Source: Caldilineaceae bacterium | GTDB taxonomy: Bacteria; Chloroflexota; Anaerolineae; Caldilineales; Caldilineaceae | NCBI GenBank assembly: GCA_020433455.1 | Contig: JAGRCP010000007.1 | Coordinates: forward strand, 1-51,795 | Length of the DNA: 51,795 nucleotides | Direction: 5' to 3' | Part shown: one piece after another, positions 18,191 through 28,312 of the stretch | Position numbering within the stretch: position 1 is the stretch's first letter | Layout of the letters: every line of letters begins with the position of its first letter | Position numbers and translations under genes: made by a program | The notes under the pieces: model-generated | The model's database searches: none | The model's input: only the letters and a program-made list of their open reading frames with translations | Told to the model about the DNA's origin: nothing

Positions 18191-19675
18191 CTATTCTGCC
18201 CAATCCCGCAAAATCATCTCGCCCGCGACCTTCCCCGAAAGCGCGGCCATGGGCACGCCGCCGCCGGGATGGGTCGTGCCGCCCGCGAAGTAGAGGCCGG
18301 GCAGCTCCCGGGATCGATTGTGGGGGCGGCGGAATGCGTTGAGGGCCTGGTTGGATGAGAGGCCGTAGAGCGCGCCCCGCCATGCGCCCGTCTGCCGGGC
18401 AATATCGTCGGGTGTGAGGCGCACTTCGCTGCGAATTTTGCCCCGAATATCGTAGCCGTGGCGAGCCAGCGTCTGCAACACCCGCTCCCGATAGCCGGCG
18501 GCGTTGCGCTGCCAGTCAAACTGCTTGTCCCCCGCCGGCGCATTGACCAGGACGAACCAATTTTCGCAGCCGGGCGGCGCATGGGACGGGTCCTGCTTGG
18601 CCGTAATGGCCACGTAGACGGTCGGCTCCTGGGGCGGGCGACCGCGCTGAAAGATGTCGCTGAATTCGGCCCGGTAATCGTCGCTGAAGAAGATGTTGTG
18701 ATGGGCCAACCGGGGATGCTCTCCTTCTACGCCCAGTAGCAGGATGAAGCCTGAGCAGGATGTCGGGCGGTTTGCCTGACGCCGTCGCCGGGCAGGCGTA
18801 GCAATTTCCGGCGGTAAGAGGTGCTGGTAGACCGTGGCCACATCCACATTGGCGATTACCGCGTCGGCGGGAATCGTCGCACCGTCGGCCAGGCGCACGC
18901 CTATGGCCCGACCGTCGCGCACCAGGATTTTCTCCGCGGGCATGCCGGTTTGGATTGCAACGCCCAGCTCCCGGGCCAGACGCTCCAGCGCCTGGGCGAT
19001 GCGGTAGACGCCGCCCTGAGGATACCAGACGCCGCCGCTCAGCTCCACGTGGGCGATGACGCTGAGGGTAGCCGGAGCCTGGAAGGGGTCCGCGCCCACG
19101 TAGGTGGCGAAGCGATCCAGCAGCTTGCGCAGATAGGGTGATCGAACCCGCCGGGTAACGGCCTGATCCATGGTGCGCCAGGGATCGACCGCCAGAAACT
19201 GGAGGGGCGACGTCTTGCTCAGTGTGCTCAGGCTGGGCGGCTCGCCGTAGATGAAGACCGGCCCGGTGATGCGGTGAATTTTGGCCGCGTAGGCCAGAAA
19301 CGCCAGATAGCCTTCCACATCCTCCGGGGCAAGCGCCTCGATTTGCCGGACCATGCGGCGCAGATCGGGCGTGGCGTCCAGTACCGTGCCGTCGCGGTAG
19401 AAGTAGCGGGTAAGGGGATCCACGGGCAGGAGCGTCAGGTACGCTTCCAGCCGCCTTCCGGCCGCGGCAAAGAGCTCTTCAAAGACGTGGCGCATGGTGA
19501 TGACCGATGGCCCCGTATCCCAGCGAAAGCCGTCCCGCTCGATTTGACCCATCTTGCCGCCGACCGTTGCGTTTTGCTCGATGATGCTGACGCGTACGCC
19601 CTGGGCCGCCAGCCGAATGGCCGCGGCCAGTCCGCCCACGCCCGCACCGATGACCGTGACTTGTTTAGGAGCCAT
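18191..19675 (-). CDS. crtI: Phytoene desaturase family protein
   Basis: This is a 494-residue FAD-dependent carotenoid desaturase. The dinucleotide-binding motif is near the start (VTVIGAGVGGLAAAIRLAAQ, then EQNATVGGKMG). The C-terminal signature is LYFAGGTTHPGGGVPMAALS, typical of CrtI-type enzymes. I chose the ATG at 19675 because the FAD motif then begins within the first ten residues; the upstream extension is shadow from cruG. The enzyme converts phytoene to lycopene or introduces later double bases in related pigments. It overlaps cruG by 11 bases. No phytoene synthase lies in the window, so that step must be encoded elsewhere. Confidence 0.9.
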   Translation of the reverse strand: MAPKQVTVIGAGVGGLAAAIRLAAQGVRVSIIEQNATVGGKMGQIERDGFRWDTGPSVITMRHVFEELFAAAGRRLEAYLTLLPVDPLTRYFYRDGTVLDATPDLRRMVRQIEALAPEDVEGYLAFLAYAAKIHRITGPVFIYGEPPSLSTLSKTSPLQFLAVDPWRTMDQAVTRRVRSPYLRKLLDRFATYVGADPFQAPATLSVIAHVELSGGVWYPQGGVYRIAQALERLARELGVAIQTGMPAEKILVRDGRAIGVRLADGATIPADAVIANVDVATVYQHLLPPEIATPARRRRQANRPTSCSGFILLLGVEGEHPRLAHHNIFFSDDYRAEFSDIFQRGRPPQEPTVYVAITAKQDPSHAPPGCENWFVLVNAPAGDKQFDWQRNAAGYRERVLQTLARHGYDIRGKIRSEVRLTPDDIARQTGAWRGALYGLSSNQALNAFRRPHNRSRELPGLYFAGGTTHPGGGVPMAALSGKVAGEMILRDWAE

Positions 19676-20852
19676 AGGGCGTTTCCTCCCGGATCGCAGC
19701 GGCCTGCTGCGCGGACGCGCGCTCGGAGACGATCCGTCCTTTCCAGCGCGCGCCGCCGTAGCGGAGCTGCTGCCAGGCGGCATTGCCGGCGATGACCGTC
19801 ATGAGCAGGGCTGAGAGGGGCATGAAGGAAGCATCGCCTATGCGCTGACCTGTGGCCCAGGCCGTGATCCCGCGCACCGTTACGCCCAGGATGACCAGGA
19901 TAAGAGGCCAGAGGGGCCGGCCCGGCCAGGGGAGCGCCCAACCCAGCCCCAGCCAGAGCCAGGGCCCCAAAAAGATCAGCAGATGGAAGGCCGTGGAGAG
20001 ACCCAATAAAAGAAACGAATTGCGGTGCCCGGCCAAAATATTCTTCGTGTAGCCATGAAGAACTTCCGACCAATTGCAGTACATGCGACAGGTAATGAGG
20101 CCGTTGCCGTCGGCCAGACGCAGCGCACGCCCTGCGCCCTTGATCGCTTCGGCCAGGGCGATGTCCTCGACGATGCGCCCTGCTACTGCTGCATGACCGC
20201 CGCAAGCGTCATATGCTTCCCGGCGGAAGGCCATGCATTGACCATTGGCCGCGGCGGCCTGCCGCATGCGGTTGTTACGGACCATGGGCAGGGGCAGGTA
20301 GGCCAGTACGGCCAGGGCCATGAGCGGCACGGTGAGGCGTTCGGCCCAACTTCGGGTAATTTGCGTGGGCCACACGGAGAGCAGGTCTGCGCCGCTTGCG
20401 TTCATGATCTGGACGACGGCATTGATTGACCGGGGCTGCCAGCCCACATCGGCGTCGGTGAAGATGAGGATGTCGCCCGTGGCCGCCCGGCTGAGTTGAT
20501 GACAGGCCCAGGGCTTGCCCAGCCGGCCCGGCGGCAATGGCGCGCCGATCAGCAGACGAATGCGCCCATCTTCCTCTGCGGCCGCCCGCACTGCCTCGGC
20601 CGTATCGTCAGTCGAATTATCGTCCAGGACCAGAATTTCCAATCCGGGATCGTCCTGTTTTTGGAGCATTCTCAGGGAGGAGCCGATTATGCCGGCTTCA
20701 TTGCGCGCGGGGATGAGGAGCGATACCCTGGCTTCCGGATTCAAATTGCCTGCCGCAAGGCGGGGAAAGCGCCAGGCGTTGAACACGGCGATGATCAGCA
20801 TAACGACCAGCGCGCCGGTAACAAAATAAGCAATGAGCAGGAAGGCGATCAT
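19665..20852 (-). CDS. cruG: Family 2 glycosyltransferase of the CruG type
   Basis: This is a 395-residue membrane glycosyltransferase. It has an N-terminal transmembrane helix, a GT-A domain (VSLLIPARNEAGIIGSSL, LDDNSTDDT, acid motif TDADVGW) and acceptor-side motif ED within AVAGRIVEDIALAEAI. Three or four C-terminal helices follow. CruG proteins transfer a sugar to the C-2' or C-1' hydroxyl of a monocyclic carotenoid after CruF hydration, as described in Synechococcus sp. PCC 7002. The gene order with CruF, lycopene cyclase and CrtI supports that role. The sugar donor cannot be told. A generic GT2 acting on another lipid is the alternative. Confidence 0.8.
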   Translation of the reverse strand: MIAFLLIAYFVTGALVVMLIIAVFNAWRFPRLAAGNLNPEARVSLLIPARNEAGIIGSSLRMLQKQDDPGLEILVLDDNSTDDTAEAVRAAAEEDGRIRLLIGAPLPPGRLGKPWACHQLSRAATGDILIFTDADVGWQPRSINAVVQIMNASGADLLSVWPTQITRSWAERLTVPLMALAVLAYLPLPMVRNNRMRQAAAANGQCMAFRREAYDACGGHAAVAGRIVEDIALAEAIKGAGRALRLADGNGLITCRMYCNWSEVLHGYTKNILAGHRNSFLLLGLSTAFHLLIFLGPWLWLGLGWALPWPGRPLWPLILVILGVTVRGITAWATGQRIGDASFMPLSALLMTVIAGNAAWQQLRYGGARWKGRIVSERASAQQAAAIREETPYGS

Positions 20853-20911
20853 GAATAAGCGGGTGAACAGGTGATGCGTGAGGCGTGACCCGTGACAAGC
20901 TCCACCACTCG

Positions 20912-20945
20912 ATTTCTCATTTCTCGTTCCTCATTTCTCGTTACC
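20912..20945. repeat. Short tandem repeat of CTCATTTCTCGTT(C/A)
   Basis: Two direct copies of a 14-base unit (two heptads) plus a partial copy lie in the 88-base gap between the PlsY-like gene and cruG, the only sizeable gap inside the carotenoid operon. The copy number and the seven-base period match the other arrays of the window. Confidence 0.55.
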
Positions 20946-21537
20946 CTTCACGCCTGAAATCAGCGCGATGCTTCCACATGATAATCGACATCTGTCCCAG
21001 CCAGACGGCCGGCATGACGGCCCGGGGCGGTTGGGTGACAAGGCCGTTCCATGCCGGCGGCGTGAACCAGAGCCAGGCCAGCATGCCCGTCATGGCCAGG
21101 AGGACTGCCCGTCCATTAGCGCCCGTAAACGGGACGAACAGGCCCAGCAGCAGGCCGCCGATTGTCGGTCCTTCCCACGCCGTAAGCGCCGCCCAGACGC
21201 CGCCTGTGACGGCTACGGCCTTGCCGCCCCGGAAGCCCAAAAAGGGCGAAAACGCATGGCCCGCCACGGGCGCAATCGCGACGGGAACGAGCGACCAGCC
21301 ATAGAGGCCGCCCACAGACGCGGCCAGCGCGACCGGCGCCGCGCCTTTGAGCATATCCAACGCCAGCGCCAGCGCGGCCGCGCCCTTACCGCCCGCCCGC
21401 AGCACATTGGTCGCGCCGGGGTTGTGGTCTCCGTAGGTGCGGATGTCCGTCTTGAGGGCCAGGCGGCCGATCCAGAGGGAAAAGGGCAGAGAACCGGAGA
21501 GGAAGGCCAGAAGCGTCCAGGCGAATACGCTAGGCAT
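20941..21537 (-). CDS. PlsY-family acyltransferase in carotenoid operon
   Basis: This is a 198-residue integral membrane protein with the three conserved PlsY loops: SGSLPFSLWIGR, DHNPGATNVLRAGGKG and GHAFSPFLGFRGGKAVA. PlsY transfers an acyl chain from acyl-phosphate to glycerol-3-phosphate. I chose the ATG at 21537, which overlaps the cruF stop by eight bases, because the membrane span then starts at the N-terminus. Its place between cruF and cruG is unexpected for a phospholipid gene. It may be the housekeeping plsY, or an acyltransferase recruited to make carotenoid glycoside esters; only the family call is firm. Confidence 0.85.
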   Translation of the reverse strand: MPSVFAWTLLAFLSGSLPFSLWIGRLALKTDIRTYGDHNPGATNVLRAGGKGAAALALALDMLKGAAPVALAASVGGLYGWSLVPVAIAPVAGHAFSPFLGFRGGKAVAVTGGVWAALTAWEGPTIGGLLLGLFVPFTGANGRAVLLAMTGMLAWLWFTPPAWNGLVTQPPRAVMPAVWLGQMSIIMWKHRADFRREG

Positions 21538-22303
21538 GACGGGGAGCCTGTGCACGTGAAAGGAAGCGCGTCGCACCCTGACGGCGCAGAGCCAGGGCCA
21601 GCATGAGGCCCATTCCGGCCGCGCCCGCCAGGGCCGGACCGGGCATGCGCCAGAAGACGAGCAGGCCGACAGTCTGGAGCGCCCAGGTGAGTGCGTAGAC
21701 GATGAGCAACGGCCGCATGGGCAGGGGAAGCGGTCGGGCCGCCCAGGTGAGGAGGGCGGCGCTCAGCATCCAGCCGCCGAAGTTGACCCAGGGAATGCCG
21801 AAATAGCCGCCCGGTTGATCCCACACCCAAAAGCCCCAGGCCGTCATTTGCGGGTCCAAAAAAAGGTCCCAGGCGGTGAAGGCCAGGGCCGCGACCAGCG
21901 TAAAGCGCATCCCGCTCCAGCGGCCGGCGACGGCTGCGGCGATGGCCCAGGCGGGCGGCAGCAGCATGAGCCAGGCCAGGGGAATCAACAGGGGCACGTG
22001 GCCGATCTGGGGCGTCAGGCGTTGCGTGTAGTGATAGGAGCCGAAGGGAATGCCCGTGGCGCTGCCTATGCGCTCGATGGTCCATGCGCCTGCGAGGATG
22101 ACGAGCACGGTCACGAGCGTGCGGCGCTTGCCCCACGCCCGGCCCAGCAGGGTTGTCACCGCGGCCGCCAGCAGCGCGACCGAAAGCGTGGCCGCGCCGG
22201 GCAGTGCTCCGTCCCCCATGGTCCAGCGGATGATAGGCACGGCGATCATGCTGAGCGTCCAGGCTATGAGCAGGAAGGTGAAGGCGCGGGGCGTCTTCTT
22301 CAT
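21530..22303 (-). CDS. cruF: CruF-type carotenoid 1,2-hydratase (DUF422)
   Basis: This 257-residue protein has about seven hydrophobic segments and the family features SATGIPFGSYHYTQRLTPQI and FTAWDLFLDPQMTAWGFW. CruF hydrates the acyclic end of a carotenoid (lycopene or gamma-carotene) at C-1', giving the tertiary alcohol found in Chloroflexus and cyanobacterial monocyclic pigments. Its start overlaps the preceding hydrolase stop by four bases (ATGA) and its stop overlaps the PlsY-like start, indicating translational coupling. Confidence 0.88.
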   Translation of the reverse strand: MKKTPRAFTFLLIAWTLSMIAVPIIRWTMGDGALPGAATLSVALLAAAVTTLLGRAWGKRRTLVTVLVILAGAWTIERIGSATGIPFGSYHYTQRLTPQIGHVPLLIPLAWLMLLPPAWAIAAAVAGRWSGMRFTLVAALAFTAWDLFLDPQMTAWGFWVWDQPGGYFGIPWVNFGGWMLSAALLTWAARPLPLPMRPLLIVYALTWALQTVGLLVFWRMPGPALAGAAGMGLMLALALRRQGATRFLSRAQAPRHA

Positions 22304-23160
22304 GCCGGCGCGTCCGCTTCCAGCCCGCGTCCGCTCTGGGCCATGCGCGCCAGAGCAAACTGCTGGATGGCGTTGACGATGTCCGCCTGTGTGCCCGGCT
22401 TCATGCGCGTCAACTCGTGATCTCCTTCGACCAGGTGCAGCTCTGCCGGCCCGGCCAATTGCGCGGCCAAACGCGGCGTGAGCGAGGGATGCGCAAGTAC
22501 GTCCGCTTTGCCCTGGACGATAGTCACCGGCGCTGTGACCTGGGGCGCGGCCGCATACCCGGCGCGCCCCGCGGCCCGGACTTCCCCCAGCACCGAGACG
22601 GGAAAGGTAAGCTCACGGATAGCGGCCTGGGTTGCAGGATCGTCCAGATCGGCATCAGGCAGAATTTGATAGAGCATGTCGCGCAGCTCCCGGTCGCTGA
22701 AATCGGCTTGCTTGAAGACGCGCAACTCCGGCAAGAGCCGCCGGGCCAGGGGGTAGAGTCCGTCAATCACGCGGTTGTTGACGCGCCAGAACGGGGCGAA
22801 GAGCAGCAGCGCATCCACGTTCATGCGCGCGGAAGTGAGCAGGGAGAGAGCCGCCCCCACCGAATTGCCCGCCAGCGCCACGCGGGGATATTGTGCGCGC
22901 AGCCCGGCGGTTGCCGCTTCAATAGCGGCTGCCCAATCTTCATAGGTGTATTGGTCAATCTGAAAAAAATCCGGACCGAAGCCGGGCAAAAGAATGCCCT
23001 GGACCGTCCAGCCCATGGCGTGGAGAACCTGGCCTACGGACCGCATCTCCATGGGCGTGCCGGGAAAGCCATGGACCAGCAGCGCGGCCCAATCTCCATC
23101 CCCCTGCCAGTAAAACGGCGCATTTTCCGGCCCGGCGTAAGGGCGTAACGTGGACGTCAT
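22300..23160 (-). CDS. Alpha/beta hydrolase, carboxylesterase type
   Basis: This is a 286-residue cytosolic alpha/beta hydrolase. The oxyanion region is LLVHGFPGTPMEMR. The nucleophile elbow is GNSVGA, the acid lies in QGKADVLAHP and the histidine in EGDHELTRM. It resembles Est30-type carboxylesterases or monoacylglycerol lipases. It is locked into the carotenoid operon by four-base overlaps at both ends (with lycopene cyclase and cruF). An esterase acting on acylated carotenoid glycosides would fit, but that is inference. Confidence 0.85.
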   Translation of the reverse strand: MTSTLRPYAGPENAPFYWQGDGDWAALLVHGFPGTPMEMRSVGQVLHAMGWTVQGILLPGFGPDFFQIDQYTYEDWAAAIEAATAGLRAQYPRVALAGNSVGAALSLLTSARMNVDALLLFAPFWRVNNRVIDGLYPLARRLLPELRVFKQADFSDRELRDMLYQILPDADLDDPATQAAIRELTFPVSVLGEVRAAGRAGYAAAPQVTAPVTIVQGKADVLAHPSLTPRLAAQLAGPAELHLVEGDHELTRMKPGTQADIVNAIQQFALARMAQSGRGLEADAPA

Positions 23161-24002
23161 GGCTGATCTCCTGCAACGTTGACGGCTTTATGGCGGAATT
23201 GCCGGACCAGCCGTGCGATCCATTGCGTAACGCCGGCGGGCGCCCGTTGCTGGCTCCCGCGCGCAAGCACCAGGGTCATCCCCAGGACGACCAGGATATT
23301 GGTGATAAAAAAGAAGACGATTTCTTCCAGCGGCAGGTTGCCGATCAGGATGCCGGTGGATTGGGCGGGATCGATGCTCCACGTGCCCGCGCCGATGGCC
23401 ACAGCATCGCCCAGGCAGAGGTAAATAGTCACGGGAACCAGCGACCAGAAGACGAGACGGCGATAGCGCCAAATGATGTCCGCGCCAAAGGCAGTTTGGA
23501 GCATGATGGGCGGCAGCGCCCACGCCAGTTCCAGCCCCAGATAGGTCCCCGGTCGCCAACCGGCTGCCAGAATGCCGACGGCCGCCGGCCAGATGACCAG
23601 CAGCAGGCCGGTGATGCCGTAGCGCAGCCCAGGCCGCTGATCGACGGGACGCATAACGTCCGTATCCGCCACCAGCCGCTTGGCCAGAAAGAGCCAGATT
23701 AGGCCGGTCATGATGGTTTGGAGGACGAAGAACGTGTATTCTTCAATCGGCACCCAGCCGATGACCAGTCCATTGACCAGCGCCGGATCGTACCACCAGA
23801 CTCGGGTCGCTACCAGGTAGTTATCCCACGGCGTGGTGTAGAGGACCGCAACGATGACGTGGGCCAAAATTACGAAGCCCGGCGGCCATGTATACAAAGG
23901 GGCAGGCAGGCGACGTCCCTGGCGCGCATCGCGCCACGTCAATATGGCCAGTATTATCAGCGGGATGCCCAGAAAGCGGGCCAGAAAGGCAAAGTAGGTC
24001 AT
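23157..24002 (-). CDS. Lycopene cyclase, fused CrtYc-CrtYd type
   Basis: This 281-residue membrane protein contains two copies of the lycopene-cyclase domain. Each has the conserved acidic motif preceding a helix: WVPIEEYTFFVLQTIMTGL in the first and GNLPLEEIVFFFITNILVV in the second. Separate CrtYc and CrtYd subunits occur in actinobacteria, and fused forms occur in archaea and some Bacteroidetes and Chloroflexi. It cyclises one or both ends of lycopene; with CruF present, a monocyclic gamma-carotene product is likely. The ATG at 24002 was chosen because the first helix follows directly. This is the first gene of the operon. Confidence 0.88.
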   Translation of the reverse strand: MTYFAFLARFLGIPLIILAILTWRDARQGRRLPAPLYTWPPGFVILAHVIVAVLYTTPWDNYLVATRVWWYDPALVNGLVIGWVPIEEYTFFVLQTIMTGLIWLFLAKRLVADTDVMRPVDQRPGLRYGITGLLLVIWPAAVGILAAGWRPGTYLGLELAWALPPIMLQTAFGADIIWRYRRLVFWSLVPVTIYLCLGDAVAIGAGTWSIDPAQSTGILIGNLPLEEIVFFFITNILVVLGMTLVLARGSQQRAPAGVTQWIARLVRQFRHKAVNVAGDQP

Positions 24003-24086
24003 AGGAACAGCATTGGCGGGTTGCGAGGCGGCGGAGCGGCGGCGTAGTAACGGCGGAGTCGTTCGGTCGGGATAACCATACAAGTC

Positions 24087-24143
24087 CCTCCGGGAGGATA
24101 TGTGGAAAACACACCGGTTCCAGAGAAGAACCTCCCGGAGGTT
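24087..24143 (-). promoter_or_regulatory. Paired palindromes upstream of the carotenoid operon
   Basis: Two palindromes occur before the first carotenoid gene. CCTCCGGGAGG lies at 24087-24097, and the longer AACCTCCCGGAGGTT at 24129-24143 has seven-base arms. Their centres are 44 bases apart, about four helical turns, as for a dimer-of-dimers operator. TGTACA sits directly beside the upstream copy (24143-24148). No convincing -35/-10 pair was found. Confidence 0.5.
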
Positions 24144-24190
24144 GTACAGTAACCGGTCGGGCCAGAGGCTGCTGCTCCTGTGCGACTTGT

Positions 24191-24204
24191 CCGCCTGCTA
24201 CCTG

Positions 24205-24217
<13 letters not shown>
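24191..24217. repeat. Heptad repeat GCTACCT at the 3' end of pyrFE
   Basis: Three imperfect seven-base units (CTGCTACCTGCTACCTGCTCC) overlap the last codons and stop of pyrFE and the following gap. The unit is one base different from the GCCACCT array at 32464. Confidence 0.5.
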
Positions 24218-25701
<1,484 letters not shown>

Positions 25702-25807
25702 GGCGTTTTTCCAAAATTGTGCAGCCTCCGGCAGGTTTTTCTCTGGAGCCGGCGTGTTTTTCCCAAACCCTGCCGGAGAAACCCGGATAGATGCGAGGGC
25801 GCAAAAA

Positions 25808-25965
<158 letters not shown>

Positions 25966-25974
25966 GACAAAACT

Positions 25975-26047
25975 GTGAATCCTGTCGGAAATCTTCATGT
26001 AGTTGCTACCAGCGGTAGAACGGTTGAATTTCCGGCGCAGTATTCAC
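25975..26047. repeat. 73-bp inverted-repeat element, copy A
   Basis: The element starts GTGAATCC and ends GTATTCAC. The outer GTGAAT/ATTCAC and inner CGGAAAT/ATTTCCG segments are inverted copies, so it can fold back on itself. It lies directly upstream of the SRP RNA. A second copy of identical length lies at 45116-45188; by hand count about 53 of 73 positions agree. Confidence 0.7.
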
Positions 26048-26062
26048 GCCTAACAGAAGAGT

Positions 26063-26091
26063 ACCCGGCATTGCGCTGTTGCGCGCCGGGT
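26063..26091 (-). terminator. GC-rich hairpin downstream of tRNA-Ser
   Basis: ACCCGGC at 26063-26069 pairs with GCCGGGT at 26085-26091, and an inner GCGC/GCGC pair extends the stem. It follows the tRNA gene in the direction of transcription. The T-run after it is weak, so it may be a processing or partial termination signal. Confidence 0.4.
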
Positions 26092-26100
26092 AACTTTAGG

Positions 26101-26189
<89 letters not shown>

Positions 26190-26233
26190 AACAGTCTGAC
26201 AGTATAGCCATAGATGTGCACATGGGCAAATTT

Positions 26234-27049
26234 TTATCCCGTTACCGATTCAATAATTTGATTGACCAGTCCGGCATAAGTATGGGACTGGGGGACCGGC
26301 GTCACGCTGAGGCTGTAGCTCTGCGCGGTTTCAGCCGTAATGGGGCCGATGCAGGCGACGGTGACATCCGCGAGCATGTCCAGCGTGCCGCCCTCATACT
26401 TGAGGCGCTTGGCAAAATAGCGCACTTCCGTGGGGTAGGTGAAGGCCATAACGTCGATCCGTCCTTCCCAGAGCATGGTCGGAACGGGATCGCCGCCCCG
26501 CCCGATGATGGTGCGGTAGGCGTTCACGGCGTCTACGTCCGCGCCGGTGTTGCGCAGGCACTTGGCCAACGCCATGCGCGTCAGGCCGGATTGGGGCAAG
26601 AGCACCCTGTCGCCCAGATGGAGGCCCAGCGCTTCGGCCACCAGGTGCGGCGTATATTGCTCCGGCGCAAAGTCGGCCTGGAGCCCCAGATACTGCTGGA
26701 CATTCTGTTCGGTCATGCAGCCGATGGCCGCAATTTTGGTTTTGTCCAGCGTGCGCGGGTCAATGCCCAGTCGCTCCATTTGCTCGGCTACTACCGTGAC
26801 GACATCCGCATCATTGAGCACGAGCCAGTCATACCTGCCTGCCGCGGCGTCGCGCAGGGCCGTGTCGAACTCTTCATTGTCTTCAAACGGCAGGATTTCA
26901 ATGGCCGGGTAACAGAAAACTTCGGCCTCCTGGGCAAGCAGCAGGTTGCGCAATTCCTGGGCGTCCTCTTCCGAACGCGCCAGGGCAACGCGGACGCCTG
27001 CCAGATTGGCCTGTTTGGCTGGAGCGGTGTGAGTCGGTGCAGTAATCAT
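26234..27049 (-). CDS. hemD: Uroporphyrinogen-III synthase
   Basis: This 271-residue protein has the two-lobed HemD pattern. An N-terminal segment LAGVRVALARSEEDAQELRN and DWLVLNDADVV lead to KIAAIGCMTEQNVQQYL. GDRVLLPQSGLTRMALAKCL and DVMAFTYPTEVRYFAKRL then precede VACIGPITAETAQSY. The enzyme closes and rearranges hydroxymethylbilane to uroporphyrinogen III in tetrapyrrole synthesis. The ATG at 27049 was preferred because an AAAGG site abuts the alternative ATG at 27061. No other heme gene is adjacent. Confidence 0.85.
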   Translation of the reverse strand: MITAPTHTAPAKQANLAGVRVALARSEEDAQELRNLLLAQEAEVFCYPAIEILPFEDNEEFDTALRDAAAGRYDWLVLNDADVVTVVAEQMERLGIDPRTLDKTKIAAIGCMTEQNVQQYLGLQADFAPEQYTPHLVAEALGLHLGDRVLLPQSGLTRMALAKCLRNTGADVDAVNAYRTIIGRGGDPVPTMLWEGRIDVMAFTYPTEVRYFAKRLKYEGGTLDMLADVTVACIGPITAETAQSYSLSVTPVPQSHTYAGLVNQIIESVTG

Positions 27050-27281
27050 GGAGCGATTCATCCTTTGGGTTGCAAGCGATACAATAACCGTGGGCGTTTG
27101 GGCGAGCGTAGCAGAGGCGAGTTCCTGCCCGGTTCGGAACGCGCACGCCTGCCCTGTCGGGCCATTATTGCGGGCGTTAGTTGCGCGGGAGTTACGTCAT
27201 AGGGCGCGCAGGGCTGTTTCTGTCGGCGGGAGCGGTGTATCATTGCTGAATTCATGCCGACTCATTCAGAAGGGAATCATC

Positions 27282-28250
27282 ATGTCAGAAGCTTTATCCT
27301 TACGCGCCGTTTATGCAGCCCGCCGCACCATCGCCCCCTATGTGCGCCGGACGCCGCTGGTTCCGGCGCATGCATTATCCGAACAGTGCGGCCGCCGGGT
27401 CCTTTTGAAGCTGGAGAATCAACAGGTTACCGGCGCTTTTAAGGTGCGGGGCGCGGCCAATCGCTTGCTCAATCTTACTGCGGATGAACGCGCACGCGGC
27501 GTCATCACGATTTCCACGGGCAATCATGGCCGGGCTGTGGCCTGGATGGGCAATCAATTGGCTGTGCCGGTGGTCGTCTGCGTGCCTGAACTGGTGCTGC
27601 CCCATAAGGTGGAGGCCATGCGACGCGTGGGCGCTGAGGTCGTAATCCACGGCGCGGATCAGGACGAAGCCGAAGCCCGCGCCATAGAGCTGGCCGCCGC
27701 CCGCGGGCTGACGCTGATTTCGCCCTTTGATGATCCGTTCATCATTGCCGGGCAAGGGACCATCGGTTTGGAGATTATGGAAGACGCGCCGGATGTGACC
27801 ACCGTCATCGCGCCCCTTTCCGGCGGCGGGTTGCTGGGCGGGATTGCCCTGGCGCTCAAAGCTGTGGACGCTGATATCCGCACCATCGGCGCTTCCATGG
27901 CCCGGGGGCCGGTCATGATTGCGAGCCTGGCTGCCGGTCATCCCGTGCGCCTGCCCGAAGAGCCGACCCTGGCCGACAGCCTCATGGGCAGCATCGGCCT
28001 GGACAATCGCTACACCTTCGACCTGATCCGGCATACGGTGGACGCAACGGTGACCCTGACGGAGGAACAGATTGCTCAGGCCATGGATTATGCGCTGCGG
28101 GAGGAGCGGCAGGTTATCGAGGGCGGTGCAGCCGTTGCCCTGGGCGCGGTGCTGCACGACAAGGCCCCGCTCCTGGGCGATGTCGTCGTTGTCGTCCTGA
28201 GCGGCGGCAATGTGGATGTAGCAAAGCTGCTGAAGCTGAGCGGCGGCTAG
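27282..28250 (+). CDS. Threonine/serine dehydratase, PLP-dependent
   Basis: This is a 322-residue fold-type II PLP enzyme. The cofactor lysine is K54 in GAFKVRGAANRLLNL, the substrate loop is STGNHGRAVAWMG, and the phosphate-binding glycine loop is APLSGGGLLGGIAL. No C-terminal regulatory ACT domain is present, so it resembles catabolic threonine dehydratases or serine racemase-like enzymes, not biosynthetic IlvA. Products would be 2-oxobutyrate or pyruvate and ammonia. I chose the ATG at 27282, with AGAAGGGA upstream; the longer frame runs through a divergent promoter region shared with hemD. Confidence 0.88.
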   Translation: MSEALSLRAVYAARRTIAPYVRRTPLVPAHALSEQCGRRVLLKLENQQVTGAFKVRGAANRLLNLTADERARGVITISTGNHGRAVAWMGNQLAVPVVVCVPELVLPHKVEAMRRVGAEVVIHGADQDEAEARAIELAAARGLTLISPFDDPFIIAGQGTIGLEIMEDAPDVTTVIAPLSGGGLLGGIALALKAVDADIRTIGASMARGPVMIASLAAGHPVRLPEEPTLADSLMGSIGLDNRYTFDLIRHTVDATVTLTEEQIAQAMDYALREERQVIEGGAAVALGAVLHDKAPLLGDVVVVVLSGGNVDVAKLLKLSGG

Positions 28251-28312
28251 AGGAAAGGCGGGAAAACGGGGGCCGCCGCCCAATATCCGCAAGAGCCTTC
28301 ATCCCTTGCGCG

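Noticed and set aside
24102-24148. CarH/LitR operator upstream of the carotenoid operon
   Set aside because: Only one TGTACA is present, and the regulator gene is not in the window. The palindromes are described without naming a factor.
27048-27281. N-terminal extension of the dehydratase
   Set aside because: The extension has no family similarity and covers the divergent promoter gap. The ATG at 27282 has a clear ribosome site.
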